NCBI GenBank assembly: GCA_036435485.1
Contig: CM071596.1
Span: 17,572,001-17,636,000 of the forward strand
DNA: 64,000 bases
DNA from: Saposhnikovia divaricata
Lineage: Eukaryota > Streptophyta > Magnoliopsida > Apiales > Apiaceae
Direction of reading: 5' to 3'
Of the stretch, positions 12,720 through 23,931 are shown piece after piece. The number at the start of each line of letters is the position of its first letter. Positions within the stretch are counted from its first letter, which is position 1. The position numbers and the translations under genes were made by a program. The notes beneath the pieces are model-generated. The model had not been told where the DNA came from. It worked only from the letters and a program-made list of their open reading frames with translations, and did not search any database.

Positions 12720-13840
12720 TAAATTCTTTCTGTTCCTTGAATGGATTATAGTAGTTACATTAAGTTTACTCCGATGCTAAATCATAAATGGATCAAGTAA
12801 TTCAATCAGTGGTTAAGAGGTAATGGAGAATGTTTTGAGATGAAACCTGAAAGAGCAAGTGCATGCCAAGTTCTCGAAGTATGAATACTGATAAAATAAA
12901 GTTCAGTTATTAGGACATGCAATCAATAGTGAGTAGTGTTGGTGGACCCCGTCGAGTTAAAGGCAGTTTCAATTGAGAAAGGCCAACCACATCGACTAAG
13001 GAAAATGTGAGAAAATCTTCCTGGAGCTAAAGAGGAAATTGGAGGCGACCCAGCGTTGGCATTGCCTAATGGAAGAAGAAAGACTTTGTGATATATTATT
13101 ATGCACCTCATATAGGTTTAGGTGGTGTGCTTATGCAGCACGGTAGAGTAATTGCAGATGCATTCGGACAGCACGGTTCACTAGGTTCGGATGGCCTTGA
13201 TAGTGCCAATTTTGTGGAACGACTAACTCCGACGGTAGTGTCCCTTCTGAAACTAGTGGTTAGGTAGACTGACATTTGATAGTATCGACTATTAGGACGT
13301 ATATGTATCAGGAAGATGTGGCATGTTTCAGTTTGAAACTTTTGATTTCCCTTCTATGGGATGTATATATTTGGTTCCTTCCAGTGGTTAAACTTCCGAC
13401 TTTATGTCAATCATTCTGTTATTATAACTTCTTACGATTCCACCTGCTTGGATGTTCATAGAACTGTTCTTTAGGTTTCGAAATGGATCTTCTTAGTATT
13501 ATCAGTGGGTGGATAGATTAACCAAAATTTTCCTGATTCTGGAAAGAAATCCAACAAATTTTGGCAAACCTTGTCTTTTTCATTATCAGAGAACGTCACT
13601 GAAGAGAGTGGAAACTGGAGCGAACCCTGTGGATTGGGTAAGGTAGCCGCTATATGGGTTGGTGGACAGACCCTGATTATTACAATTGATTGAAGAGACA
13701 AAATGATGAAGTTGAGATTGGACGGTAAAAGGGAAATGTATTTTAGGACCAAAACGGACTGAGAAATTCCGGGATCGACTTAAATAAAAAGGCTATTATG
13801 CCAAAAGTGTTAAGCTTATGTAGCACGCGGGATTGATAAG
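12720..13840 (+). pseudogene. Decayed Ty3/gypsy pol: reverse transcriptase, RNase H and integrase remnants
   Basis: Conceptual translation across frames gives, in order: an RT segment with HAKFSK followed by a LGHAINS block; a segment DPALALPNG leading to RNase H GLGGVLMQHGRVIADA (13090-13165); and an integrase phrase VDRLTK near 13510-13527, then weaker integrase-like text to about 13840. This RT, RNase H, integrase order is diagnostic of Ty3/gypsy. Stops and shifts are frequent. Protease and the first half of RT are not recognisable, so this is a long-dead gene. Confidence 0.75.
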
Positions 13841-16522
13841 AGAAGTTGAAAAGATAAAAATAAAGGAAAGGTGACCGGAGGCGGTACCGTGAAGTCGATT
13901 GAGACTTATATGGAGTAAAATTTTGAAAAGATCAGAAGGTATCTAGGAAGAGGGATGAACGAAGAGTAGCAGTGCTCAAGTTGAGTGACTATGCTACTCT
14001 GGTACCTAAGATTTGCTGCGTAAAGGAAATCAGTGAATAAATTCAAAAAAAAAAAAGAAGTTTAAGAGTACGCAGGAAAAAGCATATTGATAAGCATAAC
14101 CTACCCTAGATAAGTTATCTTCGCTATGGACGAAGGAGGCTCTATGCCGGCAATTGCTAGAAAAGTAATGCCATTAGCTAACCCTAAACTCACATACTGT
14201 AGCGCGACCATTTGGGGCCATGTGGCAAAGAATTATAAAGTGACTAGACCAGCAATGTAAGGACAAAGCAGGGTGCTTCTAACCAAGCGCCAACCGTGAG
14301 AACTTCTGATATGAAGTAAAGTGAATTGAGATACATGACGATAGGATTTTACATCAATCGAGGTTTATGAAGAGTGTCAGAGATGGTGCTGTATGATGCA
14401 TAAATGTTATCTGAAACAGAATATCCTCAAGAAGAGTAATAGGTATTAAGAGATCCACGTTGAACTCGACCAATATCTTCCAGAACATCCTTACTACCAT
14501 TACCAAGTTCTGTAAGAAGAGCAGATAGACATATATTGTCCGATGGAAGGTCATGTACACTGACATTTATTCGAAAGAAAAGGCTAGCATTAAGCAACCT
14601 ATAGATTATCAAGATGAGAATGATTGAAAAGAGAACCTTATTAAGGATATAGGATTTGATTGTCAATTACAAGATGTAGGTATTTCTTGAAAACAGAATT
14701 GAGGATAGAGTATCCATAGATTTGGAGGAACCCTGGGGATGCACAAAGGATGGCATTAACCCTAATAAAGACATTGTGAATTCAGATGATATAAGTTGGA
14801 TTGACTAAGGCAACAATAACCTTTAAGGATTCATTGGAAGGAGTTTCGGAAAGTACATAGACAGAATTGTTATAGGATCGATTAGTGATATTTTGATATA
14901 CCCTGTACCTAGAAAATACAGGAGGAATGATGAAGACGGCCTAAGAGATTTTACAAAGAGAGAGTTAATATCCTAAGTTTCAAAAATGGAAGTTGGTAGG
15001 GAATGTATGACATAATAATAATAATGCCAGATGAGGCATGTGTGAGACCATGAGGAAGCATGGATTGAACCAAATAAAGGTTGAGATTATCCTAAAACAA
15101 GAAAGGACTAAGAGAAGAAATATCCTAGGTATAATTAGGAGTAACCGTGATAAAGTTCACACAGAAAGGTGGAAGCAATGACTTATGGAAAAAGACTGAT
15201 AGATATTTTTCTCCTTCAGCAGAGGTTAAGGGAGAATGCTTTCACCCAATAGTGATGGGAATGAGGTAGAAAAATTTGAGTTGGAATAGATCCATAGAAC
15301 ATTGATTACAAGAAATTATTATTATCAGGAAAGGCCAATGAGGTGGCCGACACTTTAAGTATAGAGGAATATTTTTAATTGCTCATACCGAAGGAACAGA
15401 ATGATATTTGGAAGGACCTTGAAGGTCATATTGGAGTGGAGGAATTTACATTCTTTCTGATGATTGTGCAAGAATCGACTGTAATAATAGTTTAAGTAAA
15501 GATTCGATTCCTGATATCGTCTTAAGCAAATTACACACTTTAGGAGGTCCTATTTTGAGGAAAACCAGGACCATGGTACGAAATTGATTAAGTGAACCGT
15601 TAAGTTTCCAGTCTTCTACTGAAGACATGTGATTAATAATTTCATCAACCTGTCATAGCTGTGATGCTTGAAGCTCTTCTTCAATTTTATTTGCTTCATT
15701 AATATCTACATCAAGTGCAGGAAGTATTCCTTATGGATAAGGAATAGTGATTATTTTGCCTTCCTAGAGGATTTTGATCTGACAATTATGAAACCCGTAT
15801 GATTAGCTATTAAAGCACTACGTCAACGACAAACGATGATGATTCAACAATGGACTACATTAATATAGTGGTGCTTCTTCTGAGAAATTAGACGATAACG
15901 ACTGTGGATATGTCGAAATGAAAGACAGAAATTAATTGGATCTAAGTAAGAGAATCGTCAAGGTTCATTTCGGATGGTTTAATTTTGGAATGACGTGATG
16001 TCTGAAATAAATGATAATGCTATGATGGTTAATAAAGAGACTATAGTCGAAATAGAAACAAGGTGACTGATGAAAGGAACGTAGGGTTGAAGACATAAAG
16101 GGAATAAAGTTTGGGGAACAATAAGGGAGTTAGATGTGCGGACTCCTGAGAAACCCCAGCAATGAAGCTAGAAAAGTATGAGATTGACATGGCAAAGGTT
16201 GTTGGTCACAACGGAAAGTTGAAATTGAAAGTATAAATGACACACAAATTAACTCCCTTTAAGTTGGGGGAATTCGGGGAAATTTGGAATAGATTGATTG
16301 AGTAATAAGGAGACTCATGGATCGAGAAAATGAGAATTTAGATGGTTGAACAAAGGAAAGTTTGACCCCCAAAACTGTGATGCTTATTGAGTAAAGGTGA
16401 CGGAATACCAATAAGGAGGTGCCAAGTACAAAAGATGTCTCAATAACGAGATAACATTAGAAATAAATAACTTAAAAAAATAAGAATTAGATAATAAGAA
16501 GGATGTGATTGATAAAGAAAAG
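13841..16522. other. Internal region of large gypsy element, no readable coding
   Basis: About 2.7 kb between the last integrase-like text and the nested element. All frames are closed apart from short runs. No domain motif was recognised. It is probably decayed 3' coding and untranslated sequence of the host retrotransposon. Confidence 0.5.
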
Positions 16523-16527
16523 ATTGG

Positions 16528-18044
16528 TGATAAGTGGATTTTATATCCACTTGGATCGCTTCAATTGGGCTTAAATTGATTCACTTGGCCTCAAGTTTAT
16601 TGTAGTTTTGATGTGTTTTTCTTAGTTGTGCAGATTTACAAGAATGTAAATTATGGGCGATGCTTCTATCGTGTTTGGAGGATTAATTGATTAAAATTCG
16701 GATTTTCCGGGAAGGTTGCGCAGTCTACACTGTTTTGGCCATATCTGGAGTTCTAGAAGTCCGTTTTCAGCGATCTAATAGCTCACGCGAAGCTTGGAAG
16801 ATTTTCTACAACTTGGGACAGGAATCGCACGTGCAAGTTGCGTGTGATGGGCGCAGGTTGCGTGACAAGCAGGCTGATGGGAGCAGAGAATTTACTGTTT
16901 TGCCCTTTTCAAGTTCTAATTGTATTTTGGGCAGTTTTTAGTACCTTAATCGAATTCTAATTGTAATAGAAGGTAATTTCTTGTTGGGCAAGAAATCTAG
17001 AGCCTATATAAACACATCCAACCCCTTGTAAATTAGACAATTAGAATTAGACAATTAGACAATTAGATAATTAGATATCTTGTACATAATATAGCTTAGA
17101 TCTGCAAGGGAGAAAAGGGGAGAAAGATTCAATGCTCGTGACAAGCAACGGATCTAGATCTACTTCATCTTTTGTATCATAGATTTTTTTTCTCAACTCT
17201 TGTTTTATTAATATTATTACTTTCTTTCATATCTTTTCTTCTATCATGGTTTCAATAGATCCCATGATGACGAGCAGTTCAATTATGAACTAATCGTTGT
17301 CATGGGATTCGAACGAATTTATTTATTGAGCTTAGTATCTTGATTGCTTAAAGATCTGTGTGTGATGTATATTCGATATCCTCGTATGTTTATGCTTAAT
17401 TGATAGATGCGTCATGAACATCTAAATTGTTAATCGCTTGTGAAGTGAAAGTGGATCTTGAGATTTAGAACTTGCCATGCTAGCATAGGTTCATAATTGT
17501 TTATCAATATGATTCGTAGTATGAGATGAAAATACTTATATTGCTCTGTGTGATCTTTATGGATAACTTGTTCTTCAACCGTTATGTTTTCAAATTCTAT
17601 AGACATATAGGGTCTAAGCATAATTGGTGTCTATTCATCTTCTATCTCTTTTGTGGATGTATGTTTAGTTTGGTATACGTATACTGAGAGGTAGCGTGTA
17701 CTTGTTTCGTGTTGTCCGATCAGATATCATAACAATTGCACATAGTGATTAAAGGCGTCAGATCTAAGCGAAGTATTTAATGAAGTTAGGATTCCATGTT
17801 TTCTTGCATATAAGTAATTTAATTTTAATTCTCATTAGTTAGTAATTTAGTTTGTTAATTTGTATCCTAGTTAATTATAGTTAGTAAAAACTTAATATTG
17901 TTAATTGTCTTAGCATTGCATAATAACCATACATTGTTGCATAGGTACAAAACTGAATTCAAACCTAAGATCTCTGTGGGAACGAACTTGACTTCTATCT
18001 GTATTACTTGTGACCATGTACGCTTGCGTGTTTTAGTGTAAACA
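16528..18044 (+). repeat. Left LTR of nested element (1517 bp)
   Basis: It aligns with 21438-22940. The 14-bp length difference comes from one extra unit in an AATTAGAC-type run near 17035-17075. A TATA-like box lies at 17005-17012. The ORFs at 16687-16941 and 17430-17621 recur in the other LTR and are not genes. Confidence 0.92.
17005..17012 (+). promoter_or_regulatory. TATA box of nested LTR promoter
   Basis: TATATAAA in the context AGCCTATATAAACAC, about one third into the LTR. The same box occurs in the right LTR at 21915-21922. Confidence 0.6.
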
Positions 18045-18050
18045 AGTTTT

Positions 18051-18068
18051 TGGCGCCGCTGCCGGGGA
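18051..18068 (+). promoter_or_regulatory. Primer-binding site, Asp-tRNA type
   Basis: TGGCGCCGCTGCCGGGGA lies six bases after the left LTR. It matches the plant Athila-group primer site complementary to tRNA-Asp, with one apparent change from the usual GTTGCC form. Confidence 0.8.
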
Positions 18069-18188
18069 TCATCGGTGTTTTATTTTTGGTTTATGTGCTT
18101 GTCAATAGTGGTCGTTAGCGTTCACTGACTCGGATTTCTTATCTATCTTGTTTAGTTCGTTGTGTTTCAGGTACTTGAGTTTTTGAAG

Positions 18189-19157
18189 ATGGCATGCGAG
18201 GAGTTGCCATGGTGGGCATATTCGAGGACATCCATGCCTTATCAATGTGAGCGGTGTTTTGGCGTTCATGATCCCTCACAATATTGTTACTACGAAGGAG
18301 TTGATCCATATGTCACTTATGAGGAACAACCATATTTTCAATACCATCCTCAACAGTACCAGCAAGATGTTCCAGATATGTCATATTTCTTTGGAAGTGA
18401 AGAGTTTCAACATCACCAACCTACTCCTACTTTTCAGTCAGATGAGGTTGATGTTATGGAGGAGATTAGGATGCTTGCAAAGAGTTATGAGGAGTCTACC
18501 AAATCTATGGGGACACTAATTGCTCAAGTTTTGAGTGCCTTGGAACAAGAGAAACAACAATGCATATTAGAGGCAATTCCAGAAAATAACGGTGACTTGG
18601 AGCAAGGTACTGCATGCTTGATAGAAGAAGACAAATTCCAAGGTGAGGTGAGCGTTCACAAGCCATGTGAGGAATTTGATCAAGCTAGTGAGGTGGATGA
18701 TTTGGAAAGGGCACAATTCGGGACAGACACTGATGAGTTACAGAAATTTCATGAATTGGTATGTGCTTACCAAGAGGACACTGATGAGCTACGCAAATTT
18801 CAAGAATTGGTATGTGCGTTCCAAGAGGCTGATGACCATGGGAAAGATTCAGGTCTTCTACTTGTCTCAGATTATAAAGATGGAGGTAGCGCATTAGAGC
18901 CAATGGAGGAAGTTCTCGTTGAGGAACCAAAGGCTTCAGCAACTTACATTTATCCTCCTCCATTATATTCAACCGAAGCCCGCGAAGGTGTGTTGTTCTA
19001 CAAATTGACAGATTTTGGGTCAACAGAAGAAGGTATTGGAACAGGACATATTTGTTATACGAATAGACCAAGCGAGGAGAAGTTGCAGAAAGTGTGCCGT
19101 CGTGATGATGATGAAGTCTCGCGAAGAGAGGACCAGGCAAACTATTATCATCCTTAA
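18189..19157 (+). CDS. Short gag-like zinc-finger protein of nested retrotransposon
   Basis: I chose the ATG at 18189 (context GAAGATGGC) over the in-frame ATG at 18162 because MACEELPWW begins the conserved-looking part. The 322-residue product has a C-x2-C-x3-H-x5-C cluster at residues 20-33 (CERCFGVHDPSQYC), like the zinc fingers of Athila-group gag proteins. A Tyr/Gln-rich segment follows, then an acidic, probably helical region. Two adjacent 17-residue repeats (TDELQKFHELVCAYQ and TDELRKFQELVCAFQ) lie near residues 180-213. The frame is intact, unlike almost everything else here. It is the only gene between the LTRs. I infer a particle or RNA-binding role; the exact function is unknown. 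Confidence 0.7.
   Translation: MACEELPWWAYSRTSMPYQCERCFGVHDPSQYCYYEGVDPYVTYEEQPYFQYHPQQYQQDVPDMSYFFGSEEFQHHQPTPTFQSDEVDVMEEIRMLAKSYEESTKSMGTLIAQVLSALEQEKQQCILEAIPENNGDLEQGTACLIEEDKFQGEVSVHKPCEEFDQASEVDDLERAQFGTDTDELQKFHELVCAYQEDTDELRKFQELVCAFQEADDHGKDSGLLLVSDYKDGGSALEPMEEVLVEEPKASATYIYPPPLYSTEAREGVLFYKLTDFGSTEEGIGTGHICYTNRPSEEKLQKVCRRDDDEVSRREDQANYYHP
18727..18828 (+). repeat. 51-bp in-frame tandem duplication in gag-like ORF
   Basis: The block beginning ACTGATGAG repeats with a 51-bp period and keeps the reading frame. Both copies encode TDEL, KF, ELVCA and QE at matching places. Confidence 0.8.
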
Positions 19158-19285
19158 TGGAGGCTTGGAAGTAACGTCAAGCTATTGACGTTAAAGAAGC
19201 GCTTCGTGGGAGGCAACCCACGCATTAGTGTAGGAAAAAAAATGAGTGTTGTGAAAAAAAAAAAATTTAAGTGTTGTATTCAAAA

Positions 19286-19288
<3 letters not shown>

Positions 19289-19345
<57 letters not shown>
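19289..19345. repeat. (AT)n microsatellite
   Basis: Uninterrupted alternating AT for about 57 bases inside the nested element, directly after a poly-A run. Confidence 0.95.
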
Positions 19346-19346
<1 letters not shown>

Positions 19347-21423
19347 TGCCAGTGGCGCAGGTTGCGCCTGCGTGACTGTTTGGTGCGCAGATTGCTTCTC
19401 TCGCGCGTAGTGTGCGTTTTGTGCAGTTTTGGCTGATTTTTTTTGTTTTTTTTTATTTTTTTTCTTTTCTTTTCAGCTGTTGTTAAAAGAAGAAAAAAAA
19501 AAAAATTTCCCCCAATTCCTTTTCTCCTCTTATACTCTCATCCTTACACCTAATTCTAATCCTATATCAATTCCAAAACCTCCCATCTCTCTTCTAAATT
19601 TCTACACCCAATTCTTTTCTAATTCTTTTTCTATTAATTCTTAATTCTATCCTACATCAAATTCATACCCATTCCAAATCTCTCCTACACACTTAAATTT
19701 TTATTCATCCTATCACTCCATTATATATACCACCTATACATACAAATCCAATTCCTTTTCTAATTCTTTAAATCTCTAAAAATTCAATTCTAAAGAGGAA
19801 TTAATTGCAAGTTCACCTCTCCGGTTCGTATTGGGTAAAATTTTTTTCTCTAATCTTATTTTTATTACGAATTTGTGTTCTTGTAATTGGGGGTTTTGTA
19901 GTATTCTTGTTATTTGGGAAGTGGCCAGTCTATGGAGCTCGTACGCATTATCCTCCACCAGATTCAAGCGAAAAGGGTGATGACTCAGCTGGTTAGGTAT
20001 GTTTTCTACTTTCCCTCGTATTTACTTCCATTCAATGCGGACATTGAATATTTTAAGTTTGGGGGTGGTTTGAGGGATTAGTAGTTGTTGTTGTATTATG
20101 TGTTCATGTAGGATTTCATGCTTTGCATATTAGTAGTAGTAAATTATGCATTTATGTTCGTGTTATCTACGTTTGTTTCATATAGGACATTTTGTTTTTT
20201 TTTTGTTTCGTATACCATGTGAGTTCATATTAGTTGCATTTCATGGCATGCATATTTCATGATCCCTTAGAACGAGCTAATTCTGATTGGTAGGTAGGTG
20301 TCTAATTGAGTGTGGTAATGATGAATAGAGGGTTGACTTATAGTTTCTATGAAATTGACTCATGTGTTTCGGAAACAAAACTAATTACACAGTCTCATTG
20401 GGTGCTTTTGGGCTAGGTTGAGGTCATGCTTGTTTGGATGTTTTGAGATTTAATCATTTGATTATAGTTAGAATTTTCTTTATTCCCTTGATGGCCTAGA
20501 ACACTTAAGTCTAAGTTTGGGGGAAAACAGGGATTTCATGCTTACATTGTAAATATTTGTCAATAATGGCTAGATGTCAAATGGCTAGTAGCCGGCTCAT
20601 ATTTATATGAGTAGTCTAGGGTTGGAATTGAGAATTCTCATTCCAGATTGCATAAAAAAAAAGAAAAAAAAAAAAGAAAAAAAAAGGAGTCAAAAGTGTC
20701 AATTGTTTATATGCAAAATTAACTAGGGTGAGCTCTTTAATACTCGAGCAATTAAGTTCGCGGGGACTTTGTGCCTAGTGACCTAAGGTTTTTATAGTCT
20801 GGGATCCACTAACCCAACGCTCGCTACATGGGTATTATTGTATAAGCCTTTCGGGGTCTCATCCATTGCACGGTTAAATAAGCATGCTTGTATATATGTG
20901 TCGTAGTAGTTAGTAATAAAGCATGAATTTCTGTCTACCTTGGATAAGGATGGAGGTGTTCCTATGTTATGAAGTGTCTACGGTCTATTCTATTTATAAA
21001 TCTGTGATTGTCTTGACAAAGAGCATGTATGATCTTTGACCTAGTTTTGGGAGTATTTCTGATGAGCATTGCACACACGCACGTTTCTGTTCATGTATTG
21101 TTAGTATACGGGAACTTGGTCGATCTCTATTTGGATTTAGTTGCATTCTCTAAGATATTTGCTTGCTAGTTGGTTTTTGTTAGTTTGAAGGGGATCGTTG
21201 CATATTCATATTAGTTGCATTCATGCATTGCATTGCATTAGGTTAAATGGATTTTGTGGGTACATTCGCTATAGGCCCTCACGAGACCTTACTCGTCCAC
21301 TGGGGCTGCCTAGGGGTTTAAAGGGCTTGTTGCATATGCCAAATGCAACCGTGATCACCTACGGAAGTGGTACTAGTTAGTTAGTTAGTTGTAATTATTT
21401 ATGCTTGAGGACAAGCATCGGTT

Positions 21424-21437
21424 TAAGTTTGGGGGTG
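21424..21437 (+). promoter_or_regulatory. Polypurine tract of nested element
   Basis: TAAGTTTGGGGGTG lies directly before the right LTR start TGATAAG, in the place where plus-strand DNA synthesis is primed. Confidence 0.75.
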
Positions 21438-22940
21438 TGATAAGTGGATTTTATATCCACTTGGATCGCTTCAATTCAGCTTAAATTGATTCACATGGCC
21501 TCAAGTTTATTGTAGTTTTGATGTGTTTTTCTTAGTTGTGCAGATTTACAAGAATGTCGATTATGGGCGATGCTTCTATCGTGTTTGGAGGATTAATTGA
21601 TTAAAATTCGGATTTTCCGGGAAGGTTGCGCAGTATACACTGTTTTGGCCATATCTGGAGTTCTAGAAGTCCGTTTTCAGCGATCTTACAGCTCACGCGA
21701 AGCTTGGAAGATTTTCTACAACTTGGGACAGGAATTGCACGTGCAAGTTGCGTGTGATGGGCGCAGGTTGCGTGACAAGCAGACTGATGGGAGCAGAGAA
21801 TTTACTGTTTTGCCCTTTTCAAGTTCTAATTGTATTTTGGGCAATTTTTAGTACCTTAATCGAATTCTAATTGTAATAGAAGGTAATTTCTTGCTGGGCA
21901 AGAAATCTAGAGCCTATATAAACACATCCAACCCCTTGTAAATTAGACAATTAGACAATTAGATAATTAGATATTTTGTACATAATATAGCTTAGATCTG
22001 CATGGGAGAAAATGGGAGAAAGATTCAACGCTCGTGACAATCAACGGATCTAGATCTACTTCATCTTTTGTATCATAGATTTGTTTTCTCAACTCTTGTT
22101 TTATTAATATTATTACTTTCTTTCATATCTTGTCTTCTATCATGGTTTCAATAGATCCCATGATGACGAGCAGTTCAATTATGAACTAATCGTTGTCATG
22201 GGATTCTAACGGATTTATTTATGGAGCTTAGTATCTTGATTGCTTAAAGATCTGTGTGTGATGTATATTTGATATCCTCGTATGGTTATGCTTAATTGAT
22301 AGATGCGTCATGAACATCTAAATTGTTAATCTCTTGTGAAGTGAAAGTGGATCTTAAGATTTAGAACTTGCCATGCTAGCATAGGTTCATAATTGTTTAT
22401 CAATATGATTCGTAGTATGAGATGAAAATACTTATATTGCCCTGTGTGATCTTTATGGATAACTTGTTCTTCAACCGTTATGTTTTCAAATTCTATAGAC
22501 ATATAGGGTCTAAGCATAATTGGTGTCTATTCATCTTCTATCTCTTTTGTGGATGTATGTTTAGTTTGGTATACGTATACTGAGAGGTAGCGTGTACTTG
22601 TTTCGTGTTGTCCGATCAGATATCATAACCATTGCACATAGTGATTAAAGGCGTCAGATCTAAGCGAAGTATTTAATGAAGTTAGGATTCCATGTTTTCT
22701 TGCATATAAGTAATTCAATTTTAATTCTCATTAGTTAGTAATTTAGTTTGTTAATTTGTATCCTAGTTAATTATAGTTAGTAAAAACTTAATATTGTTAA
22801 TTGTCTTAGCAGTGCATAATAACCATACATTGTTGCATAGGTACAAAACTGAATTGAAACCTAAGATCTCTGTGGGAACGAACTTGACTTCTATCTGTAT
22901 TACTTGTGACCACGTACGCTTGCGTGTTTTAGTGTAAACA
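21438..22940 (+). repeat. Right LTR of nested element (1503 bp)
   Basis: It starts TGATAAGTGG and ends GTGTAAACA. It matches 16528-18044 with scattered single-base differences and one 14-bp difference. The duplication ATTGG follows at 22941. Confidence 0.93.
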
Positions 22941-22945
22941 ATTGG

Positions 22946-23931
22946 GAAAGTAATTGTGGAGTGTGAAGTAAGGGATGTTATGAATGGATTGATGAATGGG
23001 CTTTCTAACGAACTCTCGGGATGACCTCCTGATAGTGTTAGTATTATGAATATGAAAAAACTAGTAGCGTGGCATGGAATGTCAGTAACAATGATGTCAA
23101 GCGAGAAATCTAAGATTTAACCTGAAAGGTTGAAGGATTTCCAAAAGTGAGTGTTGCTAAGATTGAACAAGAGTATAGGTCCGTAGAACGATGGACGGAG
23201 CAGTGAGGATATGTTGACACGTGAGATTACGATAAAATAGTATTTGATACGAATACGATTATTTTTATTCTCTGATGAACCTCTATAGCTCAGAGGCCAA
23301 TTCTAAGTATGATATTTTGCAATCATGAAAATTTTCTATAATTCTTTGAAATTCTTTTCTTCTCTTCTCTCTTATTAATCTTCTTTATGAATTGAGAAGA
23401 ACAACCCTTTAAGGAGGGGAGGTACTGCTACGTGACTATCTGTCTGTGTGATAGAAGTCTAAGTGGAATACCATAACTTGTTTAATTGCTTGTCAAGTAC
23501 TAAAGGCTAACCCCCTTCTGTACTAACTATGCAATATAACAAATGTTCATTGATCATAGTGATTTCTCAATAAATCTTTCCACTTCTCTATATTGATCGA
23601 GATTGCGAAGATTAAAGAGATCAGGAAATGCATAGTGCGAATGACGTTATATCCGAATTTGCAACGCAATAGCGATACCAAAGTCACTGCAGATACAAAT
23701 AAGGGTAATAGTATATGATTGGGTAATGGCATAACCCAGATAATGTATTGTACGAAAAGTAGCAAAGTTGAATAAAAAGGATAAAGGGGGTACTGTAGCA
23801 CTGGTGAGATGTGCTGTAAAAGGATTTGAATGATTAAGAATTGACCGGGAAACTGGAAAGTGAAATGATAGACAAGCGACTCTTTGTTTTATACCTGATT
23901 CTGGGACGGAATCCTTTTAAGGAGGGGAGAC
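22946..23931 (+). other. 3' interior of large gypsy element with two polypurine-like tracts
   Basis: This is the continuation of the large element after the nested insertion. No domain is recognisable. A purine tract TTTAAGGAGGGGAGG occurs at about 23410-23424. A near copy, TTTTAAGGAGGGGAGAC, lies directly before the right LTR (about 23915-23931). The latter is the functional-position polypurine tract. Confidence 0.6.

Larger units (their letters stand above)
19158..21437 (+). other. Non-coding 3' interior of nested element
   Basis: No pol coding is present in this 2.3-kb stretch. It begins with two small inverted repeats, including CGTGGGAGGCAACCCACG at about 19205-19222. An (AT)n run (19289-19345) and T- or A-rich runs follow, including a poly-A/G stretch near 20651-20688. 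Three AAGTTTGGGGG motifs are spaced through it (about 20055, 20513 and 21425); the last is the polypurine tract next to the right LTR. The two small ORFs at 19185-19644 are low-complexity. Confidence 0.6.
16528..22940 (+). mobile_element. Nested compact LTR retrotransposon, Athila-like non-autonomous type
   Basis: Direct repeats of about 1.5 kb starting TGATAAGTGG and ending GTGTAAACA flank a 3.4-kb interior. The perfect 5-bp duplication ATTGG lies at 16523-16527 and 22941-22945. A primer site for an Asp-type tRNA follows the left LTR, and GTTTGGGGGTG precedes the right LTR. Both features are typical of Athila-group gypsy elements. The interior codes for one short protein and no pol, so it must be mobilised in trans. 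LTR copies are very similar by eye, suggesting insertion after the surrounding element. Confidence 0.92.

Noticed and set aside
16687..16941. An 84-codon ORF repeated at 21597-21851
   Set aside because: LTR sequence of the nested element; the duplication reflects LTR identity, not a conserved gene.
18685..19140. A 151-codon ORF on the minus strand
   Set aside because: Antisense shadow of the gag-like ORF. Its apparent repeats mirror the 51-bp duplication on the other strand.
19185..19436. Small ORF across the AT microsatellite
   Set aside because: Much of it is translated (AT)n, giving Tyr-Ile repeats, and it continues into low-complexity sequence.
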